Shown here in pieces: positions 23,970-32,850 of a stretch of 43,698 nt of DNA (its first letter is position 1; every line of letters starts with the position of its first letter). Origin of the DNA: Magnetococcales bacterium. GTDB taxonomy: Bacteria; Pseudomonadota; Magnetococcia; Magnetococcales; Magnetaquicoccaceae. The notes beneath the pieces were generated by a model. The model was not told the origin of the DNA. It made no database searches and was given only the letters and a program-made list of their open reading frames with translations. The stretch lies in contig JADGAR010000030.1 in NCBI GenBank assembly GCA_015231915.1, positions 1-43,698 on the forward strand, read 5' to 3'. The position numbers and the translations under genes are program-made.

Positions 23970-24763
23970 GTGAGTCTCCCCAATACCCGACGCATTTTTG
24001 CCCGCATGCGCATGGCGGCCTTACTGTGCAATTGGGAGATGCGCGATTCGGTCAATCCGAGCACCTCGCCGATTTCACTCATGGTCAACTCCTCGAAATA
24101 ATACAGGCTCACCACCAGGCGTTCCTTCTCCGGCAATGCCGTGATCGCCTCCGACAACGACAGCCGCAACTGGCTCAGACCGATGCTGTCCACCGGATCC
24201 ACGGTATCCGGGTCGGCCAGGATTTCCAGAACGTCCCACTCCTCCTCATCGATGGAGGGACGCAGATCGTCGAAAGAGAGGATGGAAATCCCGCGCACTG
24301 CATCCAGGTTACGATAAAATTCGTTCAGCGTCATCCCCAGATGCGAGGCCACCTCCTCGTCTTCCACCGCCTTGCCGTGCACGCCTTCCAGCATCAGATA
24401 GGCGTCCTGAATCTGGGAGGCGGTCTGCCGGACGGCACGCGGGACCCAGTCCATGGAACGCAGTTCGTCCAGGATGGCCCCCCGCACACGGAATTCGGCG
24501 TAGGTCTGAAACTTGATGCCCCGGTGGGGATCGAATTTGGCGATGGCGTCCATCAGACCCAGGATGCCCACCTGGATCAGGTCGTCGATCTCCACCGACT
24601 GGGGCAGCTTCATGGAGATCCGGTTGGCCACGTATTTGACGATCGGGGCGTATTTCAGGATCACCTCGTCGCGGGTCATCCCCTCCCAGAGGCTGCCCTG
24701 ATCCTTGTCTGGGGAGTTCTTGTGGTGTTCCGCCTTGCCGGCCATGACGGCCCCGCTGATCAT
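23966..24763 (-). CDS. fliA: Flagellar sigma factor FliA (sigma-28)
   Basis: A 265-residue sigma-70-family factor of the FliA group. Region 2 is seen at about 38-110 (KYAPIVKYVANRISMKLPQS, DDLIQVGILGLMDAIAKFDP and RGIKFQTYAEFRVRGAILDE). Region 3 follows (WVPRAVRQTASQIQDAY) and region 4 ends the protein with KERLVVSLYYFEELTMSEIG and LTESRISQLHSKAAMRMRAK. It directs RNA polymerase to late flagellar and chemotaxis genes. ATG 24763 overlaps the flhG stop as ATGA; another ATG at 24745 has some upstream G-rich sequence and is possible. An anti-sigma FlgM gene is not in the window. Confidence 0.95.
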   Translation of the reverse strand: MISGAVMAGKAEHHKNSPDKDQGSLWEGMTRDEVILKYAPIVKYVANRISMKLPQSVEIDDLIQVGILGLMDAIAKFDPHRGIKFQTYAEFRVRGAILDELRSMDWVPRAVRQTASQIQDAYLMLEGVHGKAVEDEEVASHLGMTLNEFYRNLDAVRGISILSFDDLRPSIDEEEWDVLEILADPDTVDPVDSIGLSQLRLSLSEAITALPEKERLVVSLYYFEELTMSEIGEVLGLTESRISQLHSKAAMRMRAKMRRVLGRLT

Positions 24764-25707
24764 GAGGTTTCCTGCTGCCCGGAATCCTTCAGCAGCCTCC
24801 TCCAGAAAAAGATCATGCGGCCCTCCTCCTGACGCCGCTCCCGCCACAGGCGCATCAGGTTGTCGGCGAGACGAGCGAAGGAGCGGGTGACGGGGGAATC
24901 GGGATGGGCGACCGAAACCGGTTTCTTCTGCCGTACCGACTGGGCCAGCAGCGTGTCCTCCGGGATGAAGCCGACATAGTTGAGGCCGATGTTCAGGAAC
25001 TTGTCCGCCACCTGGGAGAGGGTGCGATAGACATCCTTGGCCTCGCTCTCATCGCGCACCTGATTGACCACCAGATCGAACTGGGAGGCGCGATGGTTCA
25101 GAAAGAGGACCTTCATCAGGGCGTAGGCGTCCGTGACGCTGGTGGGATCCGGCGTGGCGACGATCATGATCCGTTCCACGGCCAGCACGAAGAAGCGCAC
25201 GTTTTCGGAGATCCCGGCCCCGGTATCCACCAGGACCACGTCGAACTCGGCGTTCCAGTTGTCGATGGAATCCATCAGGACCAGCTTCTGCTCCTCGGTG
25301 AGGGCGGAAAGCCCGGCGACCCCCGAGGCAGCGGGCAGGACGGTGATCCCTTCCGGGCCGTCGATGGCCACCTGATCGAGGGTCAGATGCCCTTCCAGCA
25401 CGTCCTGAATGGTATGGGCCGGCTGTTGCAGGCCCAACACCACGTCGATGTTGGCCAACCCCAGATCGGCATCGATCAGCAGGACCTTCATCCCCTGGCG
25501 GGCGTACTGGATGGCGAGATTGACGGTCACCAGGGTCTTGCCCACCCCCCCCTTGCCGCTGGTGATGGCGAGGGTGTGCGGCACCCTCCTCTGGGAGAGT
25601 TCGTTGCGGACGTGGGGCGCGGGCAGCGACCCTTCCGTATGGGCGCTTGCCTTGCGGCGTGCCAGTTCCTTCAATGTGGCGACTTGATTGTCCAGGTCCT
25701 TGATCAT
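24760..25707 (-). CDS. flhG: Flagellar number regulator FlhG (FleN), MinD-like ATPase
   Basis: A 315-residue ATPase of the ParA/MinD group. The deviant Walker A motif is at 51-58 (GKGGVGKT with K52 and K57). Other hallmarks are DADLGLANIDVVLGL, VVLVDTGAGISENV and the late VNQVRDE strand. The N-terminus carries LDNQVATLKEL, matching the DQAxxLR-type motif by which FlhG stimulates FlhF GTPase. FlhG limits polar flagella number together with FlhF. ATG 25707 is clear. A 102-base gap separates it from flhF, containing a small GC-rich hairpin but no T run. The membrane-targeting helix at the C-terminus is suggested by the hydrophobic/basic segment FFWRRLLKDS. Confidence 0.93.
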   Translation of the reverse strand: MIKDLDNQVATLKELARRKASAHTEGSLPAPHVRNELSQRRVPHTLAITSGKGGVGKTLVTVNLAIQYARQGMKVLLIDADLGLANIDVVLGLQQPAHTIQDVLEGHLTLDQVAIDGPEGITVLPAASGVAGLSALTEEQKLVLMDSIDNWNAEFDVVLVDTGAGISENVRFFVLAVERIMIVATPDPTSVTDAYALMKVLFLNHRASQFDLVVNQVRDESEAKDVYRTLSQVADKFLNIGLNYVGFIPEDTLLAQSVRQKKPVSVAHPDSPVTRSFARLADNLMRLWRERRQEEGRMIFFWRRLLKDSGQQETS

Positions 25708-25809
25708 ATCACCCCCGCTTCACCGCAAACCCCTGATGGGGGTTGCCCGGCAAGCACGGATCAAAAAGGTGGATTCCTATTACCGATTCAAAGCAAGTTT
25801 CATTCCAAT

Positions 25810-27000
25810 TCATTGATCCAGGTCCCGTTCCTCGAGAAACCAGCGTGCCATGGTCTTTGGGGACATCCAGCCGAGATTTTCCGGCACCCGCTGTCCGTCG
25901 GTGTACATGGTCAGCGGCAGACCGGCACGCACGGCCACGTTCAAAATCCCGCCATAGGTGACGGTCTCGTCCAGTTTGGTGAAGATCAATCCCGTGGGCT
26001 TGAGCACGGAAAAGCGACGGTAGATCGCCTGCTGTTCCGTTTCGCGCACGTTGGCCGCCATGGTCAGGATCACCTCCCGGTCGTCTCCCATGATGGGGAG
26101 CAGTCCGGCAGTGGAGTTGACCTGGCGGCGATTGTAGGGACTGGAGCCGACGGTATCCACCAACACGAAGTCACAGCGATTCAGGGAGTGGAGACCGGCC
26201 TTGACCTCCGACAGGGTGCGCGCCACCACCAGCCGCACCTGCAACAGTTTGGCGTAGGTCTCGAGCTGGGCCACGGCCCCGACGCGGAAGGTATCCAGGG
26301 TGATCATCCCCACCGAACGCTGCCGGTTGAGAATCAAATCGGCAGCGAGCTTGGCCAGGGTGGTGGTCTTGCCCACCCCGGTCGGCCCCACCAGCACGAT
26401 GACCCGGGACTTGCCATCCAGGGGATCGCGGAACTTCAAGGTGCGCATGAAGGCCACATCCAGGCCGCGCTCCTTGCCGGACTGGTCCATCATGGCGACC
26501 TTGCGGGCAATCGGCTCCTCGACGCCATGCATCAGGAGGGTGCCATAATGGCGCTTGCCCATCACGTCCAGGCCGGAGGCATCCCCCAGCACCGGATAGT
26601 CCGCAGGCAGTTCCCCCAGGGACATGGGCAGATCCGACACCGTATCCTCGCTCTCCCTGGGCAGGGGGATCTCCCTGGCCGAAGGGGCAGCAGGGGGAGG
26701 TGGCGGCGAGGCACTCCGTTCGACACGGGGCCTGGGTTCCGGGGCGCGGGGCTTGCTCTCCATGGAGGGACGCTCGATGGGATCGTCCACCACCGCCGAA
26801 AAACGCCCGCCGGAAGCAGCCGTCGCTGCAGGGCTGGGACAGGCCGTCACCTCGATCAGGGTGCGACCCAGGGCCATCCCGGGACCGCCCTTCTCGCGGA
26901 CGCTCTTGGTGGACAAGATCACGGCATCCGGTCCCAACTGCTCCTTGACGATCTGGAGCGCCTCGCGCATGTCTCGCGCCTGAAATTTCGAAATGTTCAT
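25810..27000 (-). CDS. flhF: Flagellar GTPase FlhF (SRP family)
   Basis: A 396-residue GTPase that places the flagellum at the pole. The N-terminal B domain starts with a conserved helix (MREALQIVKEQLGPDAVILS), and residues 75-130 are Pro-rich and disordered. The N domain precedes the G domain with P-loop 205-212 (GPTGVGKT), then TLDTFRVGAVAQLETYA, the G3 element VDTVGSSPYN (the usual DTAG is changed to DTVG) and TKLDETVTYGG. ATG 27000 lies 41 bases after the flhA stop, so the two are likely in one operon. The order flhA-flhF-flhG-fliA is standard for polar-flagellated proteobacteria. Confidence 0.94.
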   Translation of the reverse strand: MNISKFQARDMREALQIVKEQLGPDAVILSTKSVREKGGPGMALGRTLIEVTACPSPAATAASGGRFSAVVDDPIERPSMESKPRAPEPRPRVERSASPPPPPAAPSAREIPLPRESEDTVSDLPMSLGELPADYPVLGDASGLDVMGKRHYGTLLMHGVEEPIARKVAMMDQSGKERGLDVAFMRTLKFRDPLDGKSRVIVLVGPTGVGKTTTLAKLAADLILNRQRSVGMITLDTFRVGAVAQLETYAKLLQVRLVVARTLSEVKAGLHSLNRCDFVLVDTVGSSPYNRRQVNSTAGLLPIMGDDREVILTMAANVRETEQQAIYRRFSVLKPTGLIFTKLDETVTYGGILNVAVRAGLPLTMYTDGQRVPENLGWMSPKTMARWFLEERDLDQ

Positions 27001-27041
27001 GTACGGTCAAATCCTTGACTGTCTGAGGCCATGCCCGCCAT

Positions 27042-29117
27042 TCAGGAGAGCGTCACCGTGCCCAGGGACTGCACGGGAATATTGGTTGGAATCTCGTTTT
27101 GCGAAAGCACCGCCAAATGGGGGATGACCGCCTCCGCCGCCTGTTTGAAGAACGGTCGTGCCCGTGCTCCGGTGATGATCACCGGCTGCTGCACATGCGC
27201 GGCGATGCGGTCCACGGACTCCCGGATGCGCGCCATCAAAAGCCCGGCTGCGCGCGGGGCCAGGGAGAGATAGGAACCGTACTCCCCGTCCACGATGGCC
27301 TCGTTGACCAGGTTTTCGGCGTCCGCGCCCAGGATCAGGGCAGAGAGCCGGCCATCGTCGTCCAGATAGCGGGTCACCAGGGAGCGGGCCAGGGACTGAC
27401 GGGTCAGCTCCACGAGTTGCGCCGGCTGTTTGACCACCCGCGCGTAATCGGAGATGGTCTCCAGGATCGTGCTCATGTCGCGAATGGAGACCCGTTCCCG
27501 CAGCAGGCCCTGCAACACCTTCTGGAGGGTCCCCAGGGTGATGATGTGGGGAATCAGCTCCTCCACCAGCTTGGGCTGGGTCTTGGCGGTCAGGTCCAGC
27601 AGGCTCTGCACCTCCTGGCGGTTGAGCATCTCGTGGGCATGGTTGTGGATCAACTCGGTGATATGGGTCGCCAGGACCGTGGCCGGATCCACCACGGTAT
27701 AGCCCATCATTTCGGCGCGCTCCCGGTCGTTGGGGGAGATCCAGAGGGCGGGCAGGCCGAAGGCCGGTTCGGTGGTGGGGGTGCCATCGATGCGACCGGT
27801 GACGGCGCCGCCTTCCATGGCCAGATAATGGGAGGTCTTGAGTTCCCCGCGACCCACCTCCACGCCCCGGATCATGAAGGCATACTCGCCGGGCCGGAAC
27901 TGGAGATTGTCCTTGATGTGGATCGGCGGGACCACGAAGCCCATGTCCGAGGCGAACTGCTTGCGGATGGAGCGGATCTTGTCCAGGAGCGTCCCCTGCT
28001 GGCTCTCGTCCACCAAAGAGATCAGGCCGTAGCCGACATCCAGCCTGAGGAGATCCAGGGAAAGAAAGCTCTCGATCGGCTCCTCGGCCATGGCCTCGGT
28101 CTGGGCGCGCATGGTTTCGGAGCGCGCGGTGACCTGTTCGGCCTTCTCGAGCTTCTTGAAGAGCAGATAGGACCAGCCGCCCAGCAGGATGGACAGGATG
28201 GCGAACGGCACGGTGGGCATGCCCGGCATGATGGCGAACAGACCCAGCACCCCGGCGCTCAACAGGATGACCCGTGGCTGGGCAGTGATCTGACCGCCCA
28301 CATGCTCGCCGAGATTCTCGTCCGATGAGGCGCGGGTGACCAGGAAACCGGCTGCCGTGGAGATGACCAGGGCCGGAATCTGGGCCACCAGGCCGTCGCC
28401 CACGGTGAGGATGGTGTAGATGTTGGCCGAATCGGCTGCGGAAAGCCCGTGCTGACCGACACCGATGATGAAACCGCCGATGATGTTGATGAAGGTGATG
28501 ATGATCGCCGCCACCGCATCCCCGCGCACGAACTTCGAGGCACCGTCCATGGCCCCGAAGAACTCGGATTCCTGCTCGATCTCCTTGCGGCGGGCCTTGG
28601 CCTCGCTTTCGGAGATGAGGCCGGAGTTGAGATCCGCGTCGATGGCCATCTGCTTGCCGGGCATTTTGTCCAGAGTGAAGCGTGCCGCCACCTCCGCGAT
28701 GCGCCCGGCACCCTTGGTGATGACCACGAAGTTGATGATCACCAGGATGCCGAAGATGATCATCCCGACCACGGGATTGCCACCCACCACGAACTGACCG
28801 AACGAGCGGATCACCTCGCCCGCCGCTGCCTCACCCTCGCCGCCGTGCAGGAGGATCACCCGGGTGACGGCGATATTGAGGGCCAGCCGGAACAGGGTGG
28901 AGATGAGCAGAATGCTCGGGAACGAAGAAAAATCCAGCGGTTTGTGGACATAAACGGTCGTCAGCAGGATGACGATACCGAGCGAAATGTTGACGGACAG
29001 AAAAATATCCAGCAGCCACGGGGGCAAGGGAATGATCATGATCGCCAGGATCGAGATCACGCCAGCCGCCATCAAAATATCGCTGAATCCGCTGAATCTC
29101 TTGAAATACCGAGACAT
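27042..29117 (-). CDS. flhA: Flagellar type III export gate protein FlhA
   Basis: A 691-residue protein of the flagellar export gate. About eight membrane helices fill residues 1-320 (LMAAGVISILAIMIIPLPPW, ILLISTLFRLALNIAVTRVI and FGQFVVGGNPVVGMIIFGIL), with the conserved cytoplasmic loop RFTLDKMPGKQMAIDADLNS between them. The C-terminal cytoplasmic ring domain binds chaperone-substrate complexes. ATG 29117 was preferred to an earlier codon at 29156 because the alignment begins MSRYFKRF. A sigma-54-like promoter lies at 29184-29199. It is the first gene of the flagellar run. Confidence 0.96.
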   Translation of the reverse strand: MSRYFKRFSGFSDILMAAGVISILAIMIIPLPPWLLDIFLSVNISLGIVILLTTVYVHKPLDFSSFPSILLISTLFRLALNIAVTRVILLHGGEGEAAAGEVIRSFGQFVVGGNPVVGMIIFGILVIINFVVITKGAGRIAEVAARFTLDKMPGKQMAIDADLNSGLISESEAKARRKEIEQESEFFGAMDGASKFVRGDAVAAIIITFINIIGGFIIGVGQHGLSAADSANIYTILTVGDGLVAQIPALVISTAAGFLVTRASSDENLGEHVGGQITAQPRVILLSAGVLGLFAIMPGMPTVPFAILSILLGGWSYLLFKKLEKAEQVTARSETMRAQTEAMAEEPIESFLSLDLLRLDVGYGLISLVDESQQGTLLDKIRSIRKQFASDMGFVVPPIHIKDNLQFRPGEYAFMIRGVEVGRGELKTSHYLAMEGGAVTGRIDGTPTTEPAFGLPALWISPNDRERAEMMGYTVVDPATVLATHITELIHNHAHEMLNRQEVQSLLDLTAKTQPKLVEELIPHIITLGTLQKVLQGLLRERVSIRDMSTILETISDYARVVKQPAQLVELTRQSLARSLVTRYLDDDGRLSALILGADAENLVNEAIVDGEYGSYLSLAPRAAGLLMARIRESVDRIAAHVQQPVIITGARARPFFKQAAEAVIPHLAVLSQNEIPTNIPVQSLGTVTLS

Positions 29118-29183
29118 CTTCCGTACCCTCTCTCCATGTGAACGCCCCCATCCCAACGGCGCGGGGCATCGAATGAGTCATCG

Positions 29184-29199
29184 AGCAATTTTTATGCCT
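29184..29199 (-). promoter_or_regulatory. Sigma-54-like promoter of the flhA operon
   Basis: Read leftward the sequence is AGGCAT, five A, TTGCT, against the consensus TGGCAC-N5-TTGCW. The invariant GG and GC are present at the right spacing. Transcription would start near 29173, giving a leader of about 55 bases before flhA. Sigma-54 control by FleQ/FlrC-type activators is known for flhA operons in several polar-flagellated bacteria; the activator is not in this window. Confidence 0.55.
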
Positions 29200-29290
29200 T
29201 GTTCATCTACCCGAAATCCGCGACAATGGGGCCAAGGCAGCGTTTTTTTTCGTTTACCATTCACCAACTTGCCGAGCGGACTTCTTCACG

Positions 29291-30475
29291 ATGAACGCCA
29301 CCCAACCCACTCCCCAATCGGTCGGCATCGTCCGGACGGAATACGTTGACCTGTTCACGGACGGCCAATCCTCCCTGGCGCTGGATTGCGGCGCCACGCT
29401 GGCCCCGGTGCGGGTGGCCTACGAGACCTATGGCAGCCTGAACGCGGAGAAAAGCAACGGGATTCTCATCTGCCATGCCCTGTCGGGCAACGCCCATGCC
29501 GCCGGTCGCCACCACGAAAACGACCGCAAACCCGGATGGTGGGACAACTTCATCGGGCCGGGCAAACCCTTCGACACCGACCGTTTTTTCGTCATATGCA
29601 GCAACAATCTGGGCGGCTGCGACGGCACCACCGGCCCGTCCAGCATCAACCCGGCAACCGGACGCCCCTTTGGCCTGAGCTTTCCGATGATCACCATTGC
29701 CGACATGGCGCGGCTGCAAAAGGCGCTGATCGATCATCTGGAGATCCCCCAACTGATGGTCGTGGCAGGGGGATCGATGGGGGGGATGATCGCCCTGCAA
29801 TGGGGACTGGATTTTCCGGACGCCATGCGGGCGGTGATCGTCATCGCCTCCACCCCGCGCCTGTCGGCCCAGAACATCGCCTTCAACGCCGTGGCGCGCC
29901 AGGCCATCATGGTGGATCCCCATTTCAACGGCGGGAATTATTATGGGGAGGGGGTCGAGCGACCGGTCAACGGGCTGGCCCTGGCCCGCATGATCGCCCA
30001 CATCACCTATCTGTCGGAAAAGGGGCTGCACGAAAAATTCGGTCGCCAACTGCAAGACCGCCAGCAGCTGTCATTCGGTTTCGAGCGGGACTTCGCGGTG
30101 GAGAGTTATCTTCACTATCAGGGATCGACCTTCGTAAAGAAGTTCGACGCCAACACCTACCTTTACATCACCAAGGCCATGGACTATTTCGATCCCTTCC
30201 CGGATCCGGAGACCACGGCCAGGCGTTTGCTCGCCTTCAATGCCCGACTGCTGGTGATCAGCTTCGACACCGACTGGCGGTTCGACACCTCCCGCTCCAA
30301 AGAGCTGGTAAAGATGCTCAACTGGCACAAAAAGACCGTGACTTTTGAGCAATTCCGCTCGATCCACGGCCACGACGCCTTTCTGATCGACGACCCGCAC
30401 TACATGGAGTCGCTGGGATCGTTCCTCAAGCGGCTGCTGCTGGAGATCCGCCACCCCAAGGCGGCCCTGCCCTGA
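29291..30475 (+). CDS. metX: Homoserine O-acyltransferase (MetX)
   Basis: A 394-residue alpha/beta hydrolase of methionine biosynthesis. It transfers an acyl group (acetyl, or succinyl in some members) to homoserine. The nucleophile elbow GGSMGG puts S162 in place. D328 (SFDTDWRF) and H361 (IHGHDAFL) complete the triad, and LGGCDGTTGPSSI at 107-119 is a family signature. Whether acetyl or succinyl is used cannot be decided by eye. The frequent partner metW is not adjacent. The ATG at 29291 has no strong binding site. It is divergent from flhA across 173 bases. It ends 6 bases before the convergent Ppx/GppA-like gene. Confidence 0.93.
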   Translation: MNATQPTPQSVGIVRTEYVDLFTDGQSSLALDCGATLAPVRVAYETYGSLNAEKSNGILICHALSGNAHAAGRHHENDRKPGWWDNFIGPGKPFDTDRFFVICSNNLGGCDGTTGPSSINPATGRPFGLSFPMITIADMARLQKALIDHLEIPQLMVVAGGSMGGMIALQWGLDFPDAMRAVIVIASTPRLSAQNIAFNAVARQAIMVDPHFNGGNYYGEGVERPVNGLALARMIAHITYLSEKGLHEKFGRQLQDRQQLSFGFERDFAVESYLHYQGSTFVKKFDANTYLYITKAMDYFDPFPDPETTARRLLAFNARLLVISFDTDWRFDTSRSKELVKMLNWHKKTVTFEQFRSIHGHDAFLIDDPHYMESLGSFLKRLLLEIRHPKAALP

Positions 30476-30481
30476 TATCGC

Positions 30482-31645
30482 TCAACGCTCCGGCGGACAG
30501 GTGCCCGGATCGCTCAGAAAGGCCCCGATGCCGGCGGATTGCAGGCGGGTCAGATAGCACTGGTAATGGGGGATCCAGGCGCGGGGCCGGGTATCGGCCA
30601 GGATGCCGGGGACATTGTTGACATCGGCGGCCCCGACCTCGATCCGATCGATCGACAGCCCCTCCAAAAAGGCATGCAGCAGGAGCATGTCGGTAACAAA
30701 GGTGGCCACATGGCCAGGATCGCAGGTCGGCCTGGCATCGATGGATCGGCAGTTGTCGAGGGCGGCGAGGATGCCGGCGTCATCCAGTGTGCTCAGCCGG
30801 CGGATGGCCTCGGCGAGCGCCCGTCGTCCGAAGCCGTTCTCGTCCACCTCCCCGCCGGCGGGGGCGAGCAGGCGCAGGACGGGGTGGATCTCCCTGACCA
30901 CTGTGGAGCTGATCGCCGTGACGCGCAAGCCCTTCCCCAGCCGTTCGCGGGCCGCAGTCACCTCCTGATCGAGGATTTTTATGGTTTGTTGCCATGCCCC
31001 CTCGCCCACCGGATTGGGGGCACAGTTGGGATCGGCGAGTTGTTTGACCGATTGGCAAAACCTTTTGCGCCAGGATTTCTGGCCAAGGGGCGCCCCCCAG
31101 CCATTCCGCAGGCTGGCGAACTGCATGCTGCCGCCGCCGATATCGAGGACGAAGGGGGTTTGCAGCCTTTCTTTCAGGATGCGTTGCGCGGCAAGATAGG
31201 CATAGCCTCCCTCCACCTCCTGGGGGATGACGAAAAAGTGGACCCCGGTGCGCTGCCGGAAGGTGGCCAGGGTGGCGGCCACATCGGTCGGCCTGCCCTT
31301 TTCCATGGCATGGCGCCAGGCGGAATACCCCCCCGCCACGGCGGCGCAACTCCCCGACACGCCGATCTCTTTCGGCAACTCCCGGAAGGCGGCGATGCTG
31401 GCCTCGTTGGTGACGTCGATGCGGTTGTCTGGCCAGACATCCTCCAGGTAGTCGATCTTGACCCTGGCGATTTTTTCCAGATGGTCCGCCCCGGCCCGCA
31501 CCCCGGAGGAGCCGACATCGAAGCCGACGAGACAACCCTCCCCCGCCCCCGCAGCCAGGGGCATGAGCAGCAGCCACAGGCAGACGGGCAATTGCCAGAA
31601 AAACGGGAGCCACCTCCCCGGATCAACGACGCTGACGGGTTGCAT
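30482..31645 (-). CDS. Exported Ppx/GppA-like phosphatase
   Basis: A 387-residue protein of the actin-like Ppx/GppA group with a Sec-type signal peptide (PVCLWLLLMPLAAGAGEG, cleavage near residues 34-36). Phosphate-binding loops are seen as GFDVGSSGVR at 41-50 and VLDIGGGSMQFAS later. EVEGGYAYLAAQRIL matches the region of the catalytic Glu. The mature protein has about eight cysteines, consistent with disulfides in the periplasm. Ppx/GppA enzymes split polyphosphate or pppGpp in the cytoplasm, so an exported member is unusual. ATG 31645 has AGGAGG upstream. Activity is not proved, since several motif positions vary. Confidence 0.75.
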   Translation of the reverse strand: MQPVSVVDPGRWLPFFWQLPVCLWLLLMPLAAGAGEGCLVGFDVGSSGVRAGADHLEKIARVKIDYLEDVWPDNRIDVTNEASIAAFRELPKEIGVSGSCAAVAGGYSAWRHAMEKGRPTDVAATLATFRQRTGVHFFVIPQEVEGGYAYLAAQRILKERLQTPFVLDIGGGSMQFASLRNGWGAPLGQKSWRKRFCQSVKQLADPNCAPNPVGEGAWQQTIKILDQEVTAARERLGKGLRVTAISSTVVREIHPVLRLLAPAGGEVDENGFGRRALAEAIRRLSTLDDAGILAALDNCRSIDARPTCDPGHVATFVTDMLLLHAFLEGLSIDRIEVGAADVNNVPGILADTRPRAWIPHYQCYLTRLQSAGIGAFLSDPGTCPPER

Positions 31646-31739
31646 CTTGCCTCCTGTTGCGACTCACACTGGAATGTTGGATGGCAAATCAATGCCAAAT
31701 GCATGCCAATACAATCCCCCACCAACCGGGTCCCGCACT

Positions 31740-31768
31740 TTGACAGACTGGAAAAAAAACCATAAAAT
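31740..31768 (+). promoter_or_regulatory. Strong sigma-70 promoter of trpDC
   Basis: A perfect TTGACA at 31740-31745 is 17 bases from TAAAAT at 31763-31768. The start point would be near 31775, about 40 bases before trpD. I see no leader peptide with Trp codons or attenuator in the short leader. Confidence 0.7.
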
Positions 31769-31813
31769 AAAGCCTTTTCCACAAAATCACCCACTTCGCC
31801 ACAAGGAGTCCCC

Positions 31814-32842
31814 ATGGAGATCAAGGAGATTCTCGCCCGCACGGTCTATGGCCAATCCCTCTCCCAGGAGGAGGCGCGCTGGATGATGGAGCGCATCATG
31901 TCCGGCGAGGTGACCGATGCCCAGATCGGCGCCTATCTGACCGCGCTGCGCATGAAAGGCGAAACCGTGGACGAGATCGCCGGATCGGCGCAAGCCATGC
32001 GGGCCAAGGCGCTGCGGGTGAACGCCGGAGAAGGCGTGGTGGTGGATACCTGCGGAACCGGCGGCGACGGACTGGGCACCTTCAACATCTCCACCACCGT
32101 CGCCTTCATCGTCGCAGCCTGCGGGGTGACGGTCGCCAAGCACGGCAACCGCTCCATCACCTCGAAAAGCGGCTCGGCAGACGTGCTGCTCGCCCTGGGC
32201 GTGAACATCGACCTGGAACCCCCCATGGTGGAACGCTGCCTGCGCGAGGCGGGGGTGGGCTTCCTCTTCGCCCCCCGCCATCACGGGGCCATGAAACACG
32301 CCATGGGACCGCGCCGGGAACTCGGTTTTTTCACCATTTTCAATCTTCTTGGACCACTGACCAATCCGGCGGGAGCCGCACGGCAACTGATCGGGGTGTT
32401 CCACGAAAAATGGGTCGAACCCGTGGCCCGCACCCTCGGACGCCTGGGATCGCAACGCGCCATGGTGGTCCACGGCCTGGACGGCCTGGACGAAATCACC
32501 ACCACCGGCACGACGCGCATCGCCCAACTCCACCCCGACGGCACGATCACCACCCTCATGCTGGAACCGGAAACCGTCGGCATCCGCCGCACCGCGCCCT
32601 CCGAACTGAAAGGAGGCGACGCTGCCTGCAACGCCGACATCACCCGCCGGATTCTGAACGGAGAACAAGGGCCGCATCGGGACATCGCCCTGCTCAACGC
32701 CGCAGCGGCCCTGATGGTGGCCGACAAGGCGCAGGATCTCACCGACGGCATCCGGCTGGCCGCCAATGCCGTGGACTCCGGCCAGGCCATGGAACGCCTG
32801 ACCCGCCTCGTTTTTCTCTCCCATTCGCCAAAAGATCCCTGA
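31814..32842 (+). CDS. trpD: Anthranilate phosphoribosyltransferase
   Basis: A 342-residue enzyme joining anthranilate with PRPP in tryptophan synthesis. Signature segments are DTCGTGGDGLGTFNIST at 79-95, KHGNRSITSKSGSADVLLAL and the later GPLTNPAGAARQLIGV. The length and motifs are normal. ATG 31814 has AAGGAG 7 bases upstream. trpC begins 8 bases after its stop. trpG (amidotransferase) and trpE are not in the window, so the pathway genes are split. Confidence 0.97.
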   Translation: MEIKEILARTVYGQSLSQEEARWMMERIMSGEVTDAQIGAYLTALRMKGETVDEIAGSAQAMRAKALRVNAGEGVVVDTCGTGGDGLGTFNISTTVAFIVAACGVTVAKHGNRSITSKSGSADVLLALGVNIDLEPPMVERCLREAGVGFLFAPRHHGAMKHAMGPRRELGFFTIFNLLGPLTNPAGAARQLIGVFHEKWVEPVARTLGRLGSQRAMVVHGLDGLDEITTTGTTRIAQLHPDGTITTLMLEPETVGIRRTAPSELKGGDAACNADITRRILNGEQGPHRDIALLNAAAALMVADKAQDLTDGIRLAANAVDSGQAMERLTRLVFLSHSPKDP

Positions 32843-32850
32843 GACCCGCC

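Noticed and set aside
25728-25745. Terminator between flhF and flhG
   Set aside because: The small hairpin of AACCCC with GGGGTT has no T run on either side, and the genes normally form one operon.
29118-29290. SAM riboswitch before metX
   Set aside because: I could not find the paired helices of any SAM riboswitch class in this 173-base gap; only the sigma-54-like site for flhA stood out.
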